In this document: positions 1 to 9,062 of the stretch, piece by piece
Numbering within the stretch: position 1 is the first letter of the stretch
How the letters are laid out: each line of letters starts with the position of its first letter
Source: Arthrobacter stackebrandtii
GTDB taxonomy: Bacteria; Actinomycetota; Actinomycetes; Actinomycetales; Micrococcaceae
DNA length: 64,000 nt
Assembly: GCF_017876675.1 (NCBI RefSeq)
Contig: NZ_JAGIOI010000001.1
Coordinates: forward strand, 1,116,001-1,180,000
Reading direction: 5' to 3'
Made by a program: the position numbers and the translations under genes
The notes under the pieces: generated by a model
What the model was told of the DNA's origin: nothing
Database searches by the model: none
What the model saw: the letters and a program-made list of their open reading frames with translations, nothing else

Positions 1-452
1 GCGGCGACCATCATCATGGCCAGGGTGGCGATGAAGGAGGGGATCTTCATGACCGCCACCAGGAAGCCGTTGATGCCGCCCATGAGTGCACCGAACAGCA
101 CACCGCAGAGGACTCCCACGATCATGGGCATGCCCATCTGCGTCATGAACACCGCCGTCATGACCGAGCACAGGGTCATGCCCGTGCCAATGGACAGGTC
201 AATGCCGCCGGTGATGATGACAAACGTGGTGCCCAGCGCCAGCAGCCCCGTCACCACGGTGGAGAGCAGGATGTTGGAGAGGTTGGCGGCCTGGTAGAAG
301 TTGGAGCTGGCCACGGAGAAGAACAGGACCAGCGCCAGAAGGCTGGCAAACGCCAGCAGCTGCTGGAAGCTGGCGCGGATTCGCGTGTTGAGTTCTGATT
401 TCTTGTGGCTGGCAGCCTTGGCAGCTTGCGCAGCTTCCTTGGTCAAGGTCAT
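1..452 (-). CDS. Ribose-type sugar ABC transporter permease (C-terminal part off window)
   Basis: Membrane permease of a carbohydrate ABC importer of the RbsC/AraH family. The reading frame starts at the ATG whose complement lies at 450-452 and runs off the left edge, so about 150 N-terminal residues are visible. After a basic N-terminus come hydrophobic helices and the family motif GGIDLSIGTGMT, typical of RbsC-like permeases. It follows the ATPase gene with an 18-bp gap, so the two are co-transcribed leftwards, and a substrate-binding protein may lie further left. Next to a fucose pathway the cargo is probably L-fucose or a fucosylated glycan; that is inference, because the family is not substrate-specific by sequence. 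Confidence 0.9.
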   Translation of the reverse strand, partial: MTLTKEAAQAAKAASHKKSELNTRIRASFQQLLAFASLLALVLFFSVASSNFYQAANLSNILLSTVVTGLLALGTTFVIITGGIDLSIGTGMTLCSVMTAVFMTQMGMPMIVGVLCGVLFGALMGGINGFLVAVMKIPSFIATLAMMMVA

Positions 453-470
453 CTGAATGCCTTTTCTTTC

Positions 471-2018
471 TTAGTTCGGGACGCGCTGCGCGCTGGATGA
501 CGGGAGGGGTGCCAGGACGGCGCCGGCGATGTTTTGGGTGGCCAGTTCCATGATCTTTTCCTGGCTGGCTTCCTCGTTGCTGAGGAAGCCGGTGAGCCGG
601 CCTTCGCTCATGACCGCGATGCGGTGGGACAGGCGCAGCACTTCCGGAAGCTCCGAGGAGATCATGATGATGGACTTGCCCTGGGCGAGCAGTTCGTTCA
701 GGAGTGAGTAGATCTCTTCCTTGGCCCCGACGTCGATGCCGCGGGTGGGTTCGTCAAAGATCAGGATGTCGCAGTCCTTGACGAGCCACTTGGCAATGAC
801 GATCTTCTGCTGGTTTCCGCCGGAGAGGTTCTTGGCGATCTGAGCACTGGAAGGGGTCTTGATCCGCAGCTTTTCGATGTATGTGGCTGCGGAGGACTTC
901 ATGGCCTTGTCGTTGAGGACACCCATGCGGGAGAACATCTTCAGCGAGCTCAGCGCAATGTTGTCCTTGACGTCGCGCTCCAGCAGCAGGCCCAGGTGCT
1001 TGCGGTCCTCCGACAGGTAGCCCACGCCCAGTGCCGCGGCAGCGGCGGGGTTGGCGATGGTGACGTCCCGGCCGTTGAGCTCAATGGTTCCAGCGGACAG
1101 CTTGTCGGCGCCAACAATGGCGCGGGCCACTTCCGTGCGCCCGGCGCCCATCAGGCCGGCGAAGCCAAGAATTTCGCCCTTGTGCAGCTCAAAGTTGATG
1201 TCCTTGAGGAAGTCCCTGGTTTCCAGGCCCGTGACCTTCAGGACCACTTCGTCCGAGGGCTGGTGGGGCTCGGGCCGCTGGTTGCCGGAGATTTCACGGC
1301 CGACCATGAGGTTGATGACCTCGCCCATGGTGGTGTCCTCGGTGTTGACCGTGTCGATGTATTCGCCGTCGCGAATCACGGTGATGCGGTTGGAGATGGC
1401 CTTGAGCTCATCCATGCGGTGTGAAATGTAGATGACGCCGGTTTCTTCATTGGTGAAGTTGCGGATCAAGTCGTGCAGTGTGGCGACCTCGGCGTCATTG
1501 AGTGCCGCCGTGGGCTCGTCCATGATCAGGATGCGCGACTTGTAGGAGAGCGCCTTGGCGATCTCAACCATCTGCTGCTTGGCCACCGTCAGGTCGCCGA
1601 CCCGGGCCTTGGGGTCCAGGTCGATGTTGATCTGGTCGAACAGCAGCCGGGCCTTGCGGTTCAGGGCGCGTTCACTGAGGAAGAGGCCCCCGAAGCGGGG
1701 TTCGCGGCCGATGTAGATGTTTTGCGCCACCGTCAGGTCCTGCATCAGGTTGAATTCCTGGTGGATGATGCTGATGCCCAGCTCCTGGGCGTGCTTGGTG
1801 CCGTTGATGGCCACTTCCGTGCCGTCAATTTCAAAGGTGCCAGAGTCCGGCACGTAGATGCCGGAAAGGAGCTTCATGAGCGTGGACTTGCCGGCGCCGT
1901 TTTCACCCACGAGGGCCAGCACCTCGTTGTGGTCCAGGTCCAGCTGCATGTCGGACAGCGCCTTGACGCCGGGGAAGCTCTTGTTCACCCCGGTTATCCG
2001 AAGAAGTTTTTTACTCAT
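471..2018 (-). CDS. Sugar ABC transporter ATP-binding protein, RbsA type (two ATPase domains)
   Basis: Energises uptake of a monosaccharide together with the downstream RbsC-like permease. The 515-residue protein has the tandem ABC-domain layout of RbsA/MglA/AraG. The first domain has Walker A GENGAGKST at residues 38-46, a degenerate signature TVAKQQMVEIAKAL and Walker B ILIMDEPTAAL. The second domain has signature LSGGNQQK near residue 400 and Walker B ILIFDEPTRGIDVGAK; it lacks a good Walker A, which is normal for this family. Length is typical. It has its own upstream region with candidate operators matching those of the fucose genes, supporting a role in fucose import. The exact sugar is not proven. 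Confidence 0.93.
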   Translation of the reverse strand: MSKKLLRITGVNKSFPGVKALSDMQLDLDHNEVLALVGENGAGKSTLMKLLSGIYVPDSGTFEIDGTEVAINGTKHAQELGISIIHQEFNLMQDLTVAQNIYIGREPRFGGLFLSERALNRKARLLFDQINIDLDPKARVGDLTVAKQQMVEIAKALSYKSRILIMDEPTAALNDAEVATLHDLIRNFTNEETGVIYISHRMDELKAISNRITVIRDGEYIDTVNTEDTTMGEVINLMVGREISGNQRPEPHQPSDEVVLKVTGLETRDFLKDINFELHKGEILGFAGLMGAGRTEVARAIVGADKLSAGTIELNGRDVTIANPAAAAALGVGYLSEDRKHLGLLLERDVKDNIALSSLKMFSRMGVLNDKAMKSSAATYIEKLRIKTPSSAQIAKNLSGGNQQKIVIAKWLVKDCDILIFDEPTRGIDVGAKEEIYSLLNELLAQGKSIIMISSELPEVLRLSHRIAVMSEGRLTGFLSNEEASQEKIMELATQNIAGAVLAPLPSSSAQRVPN

Positions 2019-2043
2019 ACTGCCCTCTCAAGCTTCAGATCCG

Positions 2044-2219
2044 ACATCAGACCTCTGTTGAAGCCCACATCGTTGACAACGTTTGCCCGCATTCTGGTTG
2101 GAACCCGCCCGGAGCGGCCTGCCCGCATCAGATGTTCACCCTGCGGAGCAAGTCAACATCAGTCATCGTACGTTAGCTGGAACACACATGGGTGTTTTTG
2201 ACCACAATACATCCGATGT
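2044..2219 (-). promoter_or_regulatory. Control region of sugar ABC transporter with ACATCSGATGT operator
   Basis: The 321-bp gap between the ABC transporter and the lactonase gene has no gene. A perfect copy of the palindrome ACATCCGATGT lies at 2209-2219. Weaker copies are GCATCAGATGT at 2125-2135 (9 of 11) and ACATCAGACCT at 2044-2054 (8 of 11). The same motif sits between the divergent fucose operons and near the sialic-acid promoter. A FadR-type GntR repressor is the likely binder. AACAC/GTGTT arms at 2181-2196 form another possible site. No promoter boxes are called with confidence. Confidence 0.6.
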
Positions 2220-2279
2220 TTACGCAATTGTTACCCAGGCCACAAAGTGTGTGGACGGGACTGCATTGGGGCAAAAAAT

Positions 2280-2311
2280 ATCCGGCCCGCAGCTGCAGCT
2301 GCGGGCCGGAT
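2280..2311 (-). terminator. Intrinsic terminator of the fucose operon
   Basis: A perfect 32-bp palindrome (arms 2280-2295 and 2296-2311) lies 29 bp past the lactonase stop. On the minus strand it is followed by a run of six T (plus-strand A-run at 2273-2279). This is a GC-rich stem plus T-tract as expected for a Rho-independent terminator separating the fucose operon from the ABC transporter unit. Confidence 0.8.
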
Positions 2312-2339
2312 GGAGGCGCCAAGATGTGTCCAGTGGAGA

Positions 2340-3215
2340 CTAGAATCCATAGGCCCTGCGGGCCGTGCCGGCCCAGACGGCCTGCGCCTCGGCCCGGCTC
2401 AGCGAACCGATGAGCCCGGCAATCACGCTGACGGTCTCCGCGTAGGTTCCGCCCAGCAGGCTCACGGGCCAGTCGCCGCCGAACATGAGGCGTTCCGGCC
2501 CGAAGGCGGACAGCGCCACGTCCCAGGTGCGGGCCAGGGCCGCCGCGGAAAAGTCCACGCCACCCTCAAACAGGCCGGACACCTTCGCGACGGTGTTGGG
2601 CACGGCGGCAACGTCACGCAGCTGCCGCTCCCACTCGGCCATGGAGGCATCTCCGGCTGCACGCGGCGGCTTGCCCAGGTGGTCCACCACCACAGTCAGT
2701 TCCGGGAAGTCTCGCGCAATGGCCGCGGTCTGGCCCAGGTGGCGCGGATAGGCGTTGGGCACGTCGAAGGCCAACCCCGCCTTTTCAATCAGCGCCAGCG
2801 TTGACCGCACCGGGCCAAGGTCCAGTACGTTGGCCCGGGGGTCGTCGTGGATCAGCGTCCGCACGCCGCGGAACTTGGGGTTGGAGCCCCACGTTTCCAG
2901 CAGCGCTGCAGACGCCGTCGGGTCCTCCAGCGGCAGCCAGCCGACCACCCCGACGATCCAGTCGTTGGCGTCGGCCGCTGCGAGCATGGCCTCGTTGTCT
3001 TCAGCGGTGTCGTCGGCCTGAACCAGGATGGCCTGTTCGATGCCGGCGGCGGACAGCGCCTCCCGGGCCTGTTCGGCGGTAAACGAGTCGTACAGGACAC
3101 CGTGCGTGGGCTGCAGCCACGAGTAGCGCCCCTCCCCCAGTTCCCACAGGTGAAGGTGGGAATCCAGGCGGGCCGGAGTGCCGCCGTCGGGCATGGAGAC
3201 AGTGCCGCTAGCCAT
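2340..3215 (-). CDS. Amidohydrolase-2 family L-fucono-lactonase
   Basis: Metal-dependent hydrolase of the amidohydrolase-2 family, probably opening L-fucono-lactone to L-fuconate after the dehydrogenase step. The HxH metal motif is at H20 and H22 in RLDSHLHLWE. Conserved VVDHLGKP and MFGGDWPV segments match the lactonase branch of COG3618. I start it at 3215 rather than the longer 3230 because GAAGG lies 8 nt upstream of that ATG; it then overlaps the aldo/keto reductase gene by 8 bp (291 aa). Last gene of a five-gene leftward operon and directly followed by a terminator. The substrate is assigned from context. Confidence 0.85.
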   Translation of the reverse strand: MASGTVSMPDGGTPARLDSHLHLWELGEGRYSWLQPTHGVLYDSFTAEQAREALSAAGIEQAILVQADDTAEDNEAMLAAADANDWIVGVVGWLPLEDPTASAALLETWGSNPKFRGVRTLIHDDPRANVLDLGPVRSTLALIEKAGLAFDVPNAYPRHLGQTAAIARDFPELTVVVDHLGKPPRAAGDASMAEWERQLRDVAAVPNTVAKVSGLFEGGVDFSAAALARTWDVALSAFGPERLMFGGDWPVSLLGGTYAETVSVIAGLIGSLSRAEAQAVWAGTARRAYGF

Positions 3216-4188
3216 GGAAAAGACCTTCATCCAGCAGGCCGCGCGAAACCATCGCGGTCCACATTTCCGTGGGGATGTCGGCCGTCATGCGCTGGGCCGT
3301 CTCAACGATCTGCCCCGGCTTGGAAGCGCCCACCACCACGGAACTCACGGACGGGTGTGCCGCGGCAAACTGCAGTGCGGCGGCCGGCAGCTCGACGCCG
3401 AACTCGTCGCAGCAGGCGGCCAGGGCCTTGGCACGGGCCAGGATGTCCGCCGGGGCCGGTGCGTAGTTGTAGTTTGCGTCGTCGGGCACCACCGGACGGG
3501 CCAGCAGGCCGGAGTTGTAGACGCCCACGTTGACAATGCCCACACCGCGCTCCAGGCACAACGGCATCAGGTCGGTCGCGGCGGGCTGTTCCAGCAGAGA
3601 GTAGCGCCCGGCCAGCATGATGATGTCCAGGTCCGCCGCCTGAACGCAGTCGCGCAGCGCGTCCGAGGAGTTGGCGCCGACGCCGATGGCCGAGACGAGC
3701 CCCTCCGCGCGCAGCTTCTCCAAGGCGGGCAGTGCCTGGTTGATGCCGGCTTCGAGGTCATAGACATCCGGGTCATGCAGGAACGCAATGTCGATCCGGT
3801 CCAAGCCGGTGCGTTCCAGGGAGTCCTCGATGCTGCGGCGGATGCCCGCTTCGGAGGGATCCCAGCGGCGGACGGTGTCAGCCGGGACGTCAAAGCCCTG
3901 GGTGTCCCGCGCCCCGGAGGGGTTGTCCACCGGGTCCAGGACGCGTCCCACCTTCGTGGAAATGACAAACTCGTCGCGCGGCTTGGTGGAGAGAAAGGCT
4001 CCCACGCGGCGCTCGGACAGGCCCAGCCCGTAGTGCGGTGCCGTGTCAAAGTAGCGCAGGCCCGCGTCCCAGCCGGCCTCCAAGGTGGCGGCAGCAACGT
4101 CGTCGGACATGGCCTTGTACAGGTTGCCGATGCCCGCGGCGCCAAAGCCCAAACGGCCCAATTCCGGAACACTCACGGCAGCTCCCAC
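3208..4188 (-). CDS. Aldo/keto reductase, L-fucose (D-threo-aldose) 1-dehydrogenase type
   Basis: NAD(P)-dependent oxidation of L-fucose to the lactone, the first committed step of the oxidative pathway. The AKR fold is evident, with the full catalytic tetrad visible: D48 and Y53 in YFDTAPHYG, K79 in STKVGR and H138 in FLHDPD. The C-terminal SSVVVGASKPGQI is the cofactor phosphate-binding segment. At 326 residues it resembles D-threo-aldose 1-dehydrogenases and pyridoxal-type AKRs. It overlaps the mutarotase gene by 16 bp and the lactonase gene by 8 bp, implying coupled translation. L-galactose or D-arabinose could also be substrates of such enzymes. Confidence 0.88.
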   Translation of the reverse strand: MGAAVSVPELGRLGFGAAGIGNLYKAMSDDVAAATLEAGWDAGLRYFDTAPHYGLGLSERRVGAFLSTKPRDEFVISTKVGRVLDPVDNPSGARDTQGFDVPADTVRRWDPSEAGIRRSIEDSLERTGLDRIDIAFLHDPDVYDLEAGINQALPALEKLRAEGLVSAIGVGANSSDALRDCVQAADLDIIMLAGRYSLLEQPAATDLMPLCLERGVGIVNVGVYNSGLLARPVVPDDANYNYAPAPADILARAKALAACCDEFGVELPAAALQFAAAHPSVSSVVVGASKPGQIVETAQRMTADIPTEMWTAMVSRGLLDEGLFHG

Positions 4189-4487
4189 ACCTTCGCCAGG
4201 CCCATGTCGTCGCCCGAGTAGTCGTCCTCAACTTCCAGCAGTTCCGCCATCACGGCCTGCCACTCGATGTTGACCGGGTCCGTCGCGAGCTCCTTGCGCA
4301 TGGCCTGGTAGTTGGCCACTTCCACCACGTGGAACAGGTCCCGGCCGCTGCGCCAAATGTTCCAGCTTGTGACGCCGGAGCGGCGCAGTGCAGCGTCCAG
4401 CTCGTCGCTGATGCGGGCGTGGACGCGGTCGTACTCGGCTTCCTTGCCGGGCTTGAGCCGTGTGTGCAGGGCAATCTTCTGGGTCAT
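4173..4487 (-). CDS. L-rhamnose/L-fucose mutarotase family protein
   Basis: Small 104-residue alpha/beta-barrel protein of the RhaM (DUF718) family, which interconverts the alpha and beta anomers of 6-deoxyhexoses. The family features visible are the N-terminal IALHTRLKPGKEAEYDRVH, the central SWNIWRSGRDLFHVVEV and the C-terminal AKVWELP. It presumably supplies the anomer preferred by the neighbouring dehydrogenase after fucose release by the fucosidase. It overlaps the fucosidase gene by 4 bp (ATGA) and the dehydrogenase gene by 16 bp. Confidence 0.88.
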   Translation of the reverse strand: MTQKIALHTRLKPGKEAEYDRVHARISDELDAALRRSGVTSWNIWRSGRDLFHVVEVANYQAMRKELATDPVNIEWQAVMAELLEVEDDYSGDDMGLAKVWELP

Positions 4488-5812
4488 GCGAGTTCGCTTT
4501 CTTCAGTGAGGAATAGTTCGATGACGGGCACCGCAACGTTGGGGCGCTGCACTGGAAGCCTCAGGGTCAGGGTCCCGGCTGCTTGCCCGGCAGGGGTCAT
4601 GTGGCCGGCTTCCTGGCCTTCTTCGAGGATCATCATGGCGACCTCAGAGGCATCATTGAGCAACTGTGCATACCGCACCTTGCCGGCCAGTCCTGGCAGG
4701 TGCAGGAACTGGAACGGCCAGGCGAAGGCGTGCACGTAGACACGGTTGCCGCGCTGGGTGTAGCGCACGTCAGTGGGTGGCTGGAAACTGGATGCCCCGG
4801 CGCCGTAGATGGACCGGCCGTGGACACGCATCCACTCCCCCATCGCGGCGAGGGCATCGGCGGCCCTCGAATCAATCTCGCCACGCGCCGTGGGGCCGAC
4901 GTTCAGCAGCAGGTTTCCACCCTTGGCAACCCCGTCAATGAGCATCCGTACCAAAAGGTCCGGCGTCTTGTAGTCCAGGTTGTCGCGGTCATAGCCCCAT
5001 GAGCCGTTCAGGGTTTGGCAGGCTTCCCAGGGCACCAGCTTGTCGCCGCTGACCATGGCACCGTCCGGCTGGTACTGCTCTGGTGTGACAAAGTCCCCGG
5101 GGATGTCCAGGCGGTCGTTGACGACGATGCCGGGCTGGAGTTCACGGATCATCTCCATGAGCGCTTCGGAGCCCCACGCCTCGCGGCCCTTGCCAGGGAA
5201 CCGACTGCCGGCCGATGCCGTGCCGCCCTCGTTGGGGTAGGAGAAATCAAAGAAGAGGTAGTCGATCGTGCCGTAGTTGCTGAGCAATTCGCGGACCTGT
5301 CCGTGCAGGTATTCGCGGTACCGCTCACCCGTCCGGGTGGCGTTGATGGCATCGGCATCGGGGTTGTTGCGGTCCGCATGGTTGCCGTCAATGGCGAAAT
5401 CCGGGTGATGCCAGTCAATGACGGAGTGGTAGAAGCCGACTTTCAAGCCGGCTTCGCGCAATGCTTCGACGTAGGGCGTCAACAGGTCCCTGCCGCAGGG
5501 GGTGTTGGTGGACTTGTAGTCCGTCAGCGCCGAATCCCACAGGCAGAAACCGTCGTGGTGCTTGGTGGTCAGCACCACGTATTTCATGCCGGCGGACTTG
5601 GCAGCCGCCGCCCACTCACGGGGGTCATAGAGATCCGGGTCGAAGTGCTCGAAGTACTTGCGGTACTCGGCCACCGGAATTTCTTCCCGGAACATGACCC
5701 ACTCGTGGCGGGCGGCCAGCGAATACAGCCCCCAATGCACAAACATGCCCAGTCGGGCTTCGGTGAACCACGGCGCATGGTCAATGTGGACTTGGGCGGT
5801 ATTCGGCTGCAT
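4484..5812 (-). CDS. Alpha-L-fucosidase, GH29, cytoplasmic
   Basis: Glycoside hydrolase family 29 retaining alpha-L-fucosidase releasing L-fucose from glycans. Family blocks: WFTEARLGMFVHWGLYS near residues 15-31, TTKHHDGFCLW at 82-92, and YLFFDFSYP with D189 as the probable nucleophile. The 442-residue protein has no signal peptide or membrane segment, so it should act inside the cell on imported fucosylated oligosaccharides or glycosides. It lies in the middle of the catabolic operon, 4 bp overlapped with the mutarotase gene, so released fucose feeds straight into the pathway. The acid/base residue is poorly conserved in GH29 and was not assigned. Confidence 0.93.
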   Translation of the reverse strand: MQPNTAQVHIDHAPWFTEARLGMFVHWGLYSLAARHEWVMFREEIPVAEYRKYFEHFDPDLYDPREWAAAAKSAGMKYVVLTTKHHDGFCLWDSALTDYKSTNTPCGRDLLTPYVEALREAGLKVGFYHSVIDWHHPDFAIDGNHADRNNPDADAINATRTGERYREYLHGQVRELLSNYGTIDYLFFDFSYPNEGGTASAGSRFPGKGREAWGSEALMEMIRELQPGIVVNDRLDIPGDFVTPEQYQPDGAMVSGDKLVPWEACQTLNGSWGYDRDNLDYKTPDLLVRMLIDGVAKGGNLLLNVGPTARGEIDSRAADALAAMGEWMRVHGRSIYGAGASSFQPPTDVRYTQRGNRVYVHAFAWPFQFLHLPGLAGKVRYAQLLNDASEVAMMILEEGQEAGHMTPAGQAAGTLTLRLPVQRPNVAVPVIELFLTEESELA

Positions 5813-5845
5813 CTTTGTCAGACCTGTTTCATTGCTAGTGGTTGG

Positions 5846-7171
5846 CTAGTGGACGGCGGCGTTCGTCAGGGCGTCGGCAACCCAGAATGCACCATCGGGG
5901 AAAGTGTACTCAGCAACGGACGCGGCATGCATTTCGCTGCCACCGCCCGGGGCAACGGGCGGCCAGTAGCAGCCGTCGTGGACGTCAATCGGCGTGATGA
6001 AGTGCTCGTGGAGGTGGTCCACGAACTCAATCATGCGGTCTTCCTTCTGGCCGGAGACGGCCACGAAGTCGAACATGGACAGGTGCTGGACGGCCTCGCA
6101 CAGGCCAACGCCGCCGGCATGCGGGCAGACGCGGACGCCGAACTTGGCGGCCAGGAGCAGGATCGCGATGTTCTCGTTGACACCGGCCACACGGGCGGCA
6201 TCGATCTGCAGGACCTGCAGCGAGTCGGCCTGCAGCATCTGCTTGAAGACCACGCGGTTCTGCACGTGCTCACCGGTGGCCACCGGAATCGGCGCCACGC
6301 CGCGGGCAATGGCGGCGTGGCCCAGGATGTCGTCGGGGCTGGTGGGCTCCTCGATCCAGGCGATGTCGAACGGTGCCAGGTGCTTCATCCACTCGATGGC
6401 TTCCGCCACGTCCCAGCGCTGGTTGGCGTCCACGGCAATCTTGATGTCGGGCCCGACGGCGGCACGTGCGGCGCGCAGGCGGCGCACGTCGTCCTCGAGG
6501 TCGGCACCGACCTTGAGCTTGATCTGCTTGAATCCGTCGGCGACGGCCTCGTGGGCCAGGCGGGTCAGCTTCTCATCGGAGTAGCCCAGCCAGCCGGGGG
6601 TGGTGGTGTAGCCCGGGTAGCCCTCGGCCAGCAGCGTGGCGGTGCGCTCTTCGCGGCCGGGCTCCGCCTTGCGCAGGATCTCGAGGGCTTCCTCTGGGGT
6701 GAGTGCGTCGCTGAGGTAGCGGAAGTCAACCAGGTTGACCAGCTCTTCGGGGCTCATGGTTCCCAGCAGCTGCCACAGCGGCAGGCCGGCGCGCTTGGCC
6801 TTCAGGTCCCACAGTGCGTTGGTCACGGCGCCGATGGCCATGTGCATGACGCCCTTTTCGGGGCCCAGCCAGCGCAGCTGCGAGTCGTTGATGAACTCCT
6901 TGTAGGTGGCGCCCATGTCGCCCAGCAGCTCTTCAACGTTGCGGCCCAGCAGGTACGGGGTCAGCGCCTTGATGGCGGCCGTTTCAACGTCGTTGCCGCG
7001 GCCAATGGTGAAGACAAAGCCGTGGCCTTCGTGGCCGTCGCCGCTGTCCGTGACCACTCGCAGGTAGGCGGCCGAGTAGTCAGGATCCGGGTTCATGGCG
7101 TCGGAACCGTCCAGGTCCCGGGACGTTGGAAAGCGTACGTCGCTGGTTTCAACGGCGATGATGGTGCTCAC
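5846..7171 (-). CDS. fucD: L-fuconate dehydratase (enolase superfamily)
   Basis: Dehydrates L-fuconate to 2-keto-3-deoxy-L-fuconate. The 441-residue protein has the mandelate-racemase-type signatures: KxK general base pair K218/K220 in IKLKVG, metal ligands D248 (VDAN), E274 (IEEP) and E301 (TGEH), and H351 in CPHAGGVGL. The N-terminal [20 protein letters not shown] is characteristic of the fuconate dehydratase group rather than of galactonate or rhamnonate dehydratases. First gene of the leftward fucose operon, 33 bp ahead of the fucosidase gene. The shared operator region lies just upstream. Confidence 0.94.
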   Translation of the reverse strand: MSTIIAVETSDVRFPTSRDLDGSDAMNPDPDYSAAYLRVVTDSGDGHEGHGFVFTIGRGNDVETAAIKALTPYLLGRNVEELLGDMGATYKEFINDSQLRWLGPEKGVMHMAIGAVTNALWDLKAKRAGLPLWQLLGTMSPEELVNLVDFRYLSDALTPEEALEILRKAEPGREERTATLLAEGYPGYTTTPGWLGYSDEKLTRLAHEAVADGFKQIKLKVGADLEDDVRRLRAARAAVGPDIKIAVDANQRWDVAEAIEWMKHLAPFDIAWIEEPTSPDDILGHAAIARGVAPIPVATGEHVQNRVVFKQMLQADSLQVLQIDAARVAGVNENIAILLLAAKFGVRVCPHAGGVGLCEAVQHLSMFDFVAVSGQKEDRMIEFVDHLHEHFITPIDVHDGCYWPPVAPGGGSEMHAASVAEYTFPDGAFWVADALTNAAVH

Positions 7172-7222
7172 AGGCGCTCCCTATAAGAGGTGTCAAAAGT
7201 GGTGGAAGTTACCTCAAGCTAA

Positions 7223-7233
7223 ACATCCGATGT
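7223..7233. promoter_or_regulatory. Operator ACATCCGATGT between divergent fucose operons
   Basis: Perfect copy of the 11-bp palindrome, 52 bp upstream of the fuconate dehydratase start and about 143 bp upstream of the divergent hydrolase gene. A weaker copy, AGCTCAGATGT (8 of 11), is at 7297-7307, closer to the rightward gene. Location and palindromic symmetry fit a GntR-family repressor controlling both directions. The binder is inferred. Confidence 0.65.
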
Positions 7234-7375
7234 TTTGCATGTCAATATCAGACTTAATGCTGGAAACACGGCCACCTATGGGTAAAGTTGCCTTAAAGCT
7301 CAGATGTTAAGGTCCGGCAAGGGCCACCGACAACAAGAACCGCGCACTAAAGCGGTTGCAGAGGAAATGAATTTC

Positions 7376-8257
7376 ATGAAGATTGCACGCCTTGGCGAGC
7401 AGGGGCGGGAAATTCCCGTCGTCATTGCCGCCGACTCCAACGGTGCCGAGCAGCACTTCGACGCACGCCCCGTCACAGCCGAGATCGACGGCGTATTCCT
7501 GGCCAATGGCGGCCTGGCTACGCTCCGCGCCGCCCTCGACGCCGGCACCCTTCCCGTGCTGGAAAATGCGGCCGAGCTGCGCATCGGCTCCCCCGTGGCA
7601 CGGCCCAACAACGTCATCTGCATCGGCATGAACTACGCCGCGCACGCAGCCGAGTCCGGCGCCGAGCCACCCACCATCCCGGTGGTCTTCCTCAAGCCGA
7701 ACAACACCGTGGCCGGCCCCTACGACGCCTCCCCCATTCCGCCGCTGGCGGCAAAGTATGACTGGGAAGTTGAACTGGGCGTCGTCGTCGGCCGCGAGGT
7801 CAGCTACCTCTCCTCGGTTGAGGAAGCCGCCTCTGCGGTGGCTGGCTACGTTGCAGCCAACGACCTCTCCGAACGTGAATACCAGCTCCCCGGCGCAGCC
7901 GGCCAGTGGACGAAGGGCAAGTCGCTGCCCAAGTCCACCCCGCTGGGCCCGTGGCTCATCCCGGCATCCGAGGTCGATGCCAACAAGCTCCAGCTCAAGA
8001 GCTGGGTCAACGGCGAGATCCGCCAGGACTCCAACACGGCAGACCTGATCTTTGATGTCCCCACCGTCATCCACCACCTGAGCCAGTACATGGTCCTGGA
8101 ACCGGGCGATGTCATCCTCACCGGAACGCCCGAGGGCGTGGCCCTCTCCGGCCGCTTCCCCTACATCCAGGACGGCGACGTCGTGGAACTTGAAATCGAA
8201 GGGCTTGGCCGCCAGCGCCAGGAGTTCTTCCGCGCCGGCACCACCAAGGAGGCCTAG
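7376..8257 (+). CDS. Fumarylacetoacetate hydrolase family, 2,4-diketo-3-deoxy-L-fuconate hydrolase
   Basis: Probably cleaves 2,4-diketo-3-deoxy-L-fuconate to pyruvate and lactate, the last step of the oxidative fucose route. FAH-fold markers: GMNYAAHAAESG, FLKPNNTVAGPYD, the metal ligands E131 and E133 in DWEVELGVVVG and D163 in AANDLSER, and the C-terminal ILTGTPEGV. I start it at the ATG at 7376 (293 aa) because the MKIARLGE start matches the family and GAGG lies about 11 nt upstream; an in-frame ATG at 7367 and an upstream extension to 7304 look less likely. Divergent from the fuconate dehydratase operon and 2 bp before the next gene. Confidence 0.88.
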   Translation: MKIARLGEQGREIPVVIAADSNGAEQHFDARPVTAEIDGVFLANGGLATLRAALDAGTLPVLENAAELRIGSPVARPNNVICIGMNYAAHAAESGAEPPTIPVVFLKPNNTVAGPYDASPIPPLAAKYDWEVELGVVVGREVSYLSSVEEAASAVAGYVAANDLSEREYQLPGAAGQWTKGKSLPKSTPLGPWLIPASEVDANKLQLKSWVNGEIRQDSNTADLIFDVPTVIHHLSQYMVLEPGDVILTGTPEGVALSGRFPYIQDGDVVELEIEGLGRQRQEFFRAGTTKEA

Positions 8258-8259
8258 AT

Positions 8260-9018
8260 ATGAGCCAGGAACTGTCAAACCTCACAGCTGTCATCACAGG
8301 CGGCGCCTCCGGCATCGGTGCCGCGATCGCCACAAAGCTGCAGGCCATGGGCGCCAACATTGCCGTCCTTGACCTGAACCCGGAGAACCTGCCCGAGGGC
8401 CAGCTCGGATTCAAGTGCAACGTCTCCGACGACGCCTCCGTCAAGGCTGCCATCGATGGCACCGTTGCGGCATTCGGCGGCGTGGACATCGTGGTGAACA
8501 ACGCCGGCATCGGCGCCATCGGCACTGTCGAAGACAACGACGACGCCGAATGGGCCCGCGTCTGGGACATCAACGTCGTGGGCATGGTCCGCGTTTCCCG
8601 CGCAGCGATGCCCCACCTGCGCAAGTCAACGGCCGCCGCGATCGTGAACACCTGCTCCATCGCCGCCACGGCCGGACTCCCCGCCCGGGCACTGTACTCG
8701 GCCACCAAGGGTGCCGTGTTGTCGCTGACCCAGGCCATGGCTGCCGACCACCTGCGTGAAGGCATCCGCGTCAACTGCGTCAACCCCGGCACCGCCGACA
8801 CCCCCTGGATTGGCCGCCTCATGGACCAGGCCGACGATCCCGTGGCCGAGCGTGCGGCACTGAACGCCCGCCAGCCGCACGGCCGCCTGGTGTCTGCCGA
8901 CGAGGTGGCCGGCGCAGTTGCATACCTGGCAAGCCCGCTGTCCGGCTCCACCACGGGCACGTCCATCGCGGTCGACGGCGGCATGCAGGCCCTGCGCCTG
9001 CGCCCCGCAGGCCAGTAG
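8260..9018 (+). CDS. Short-chain dehydrogenase, 2-keto-3-deoxy-L-fuconate dehydrogenase
   Basis: Classical SDR of 252 residues with cofactor motif TGGASGIG at 13-20, NNAG at 80-83, and catalytic S133, Y146 and K150 (YSATK). It likely oxidises C4 of 2-keto-3-deoxy-L-fuconate with NAD+, making the substrate of the hydrolase encoded 2 bp upstream. The aspartate in VLDLN near residue 38 favours NAD over NADP. Its pairing with fuconate dehydratase and the FAH hydrolase is the basis for the specific name. Confidence 0.88.
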   Translation: MSQELSNLTAVITGGASGIGAAIATKLQAMGANIAVLDLNPENLPEGQLGFKCNVSDDASVKAAIDGTVAAFGGVDIVVNNAGIGAIGTVEDNDDAEWARVWDINVVGMVRVSRAAMPHLRKSTAAAIVNTCSIAATAGLPARALYSATKGAVLSLTQAMAADHLREGIRVNCVNPGTADTPWIGRLMDQADDPVAERAALNARQPHGRLVSADEVAGAVAYLASPLSGSTTGTSIAVDGGMQALRLRPAGQ

Positions 9019-9062
9019 CCCCGCCCCACCAACGCTGCATCACCTTTGGCCCCTTAACGGCC

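Noticed and set aside
5015-7186. Long plus-strand open frame of 723 codons
   Set aside because: It lies antisense to the fucosidase and fuconate dehydratase genes, whose motifs are intact; the frame is a by-product of GC-rich codon use.
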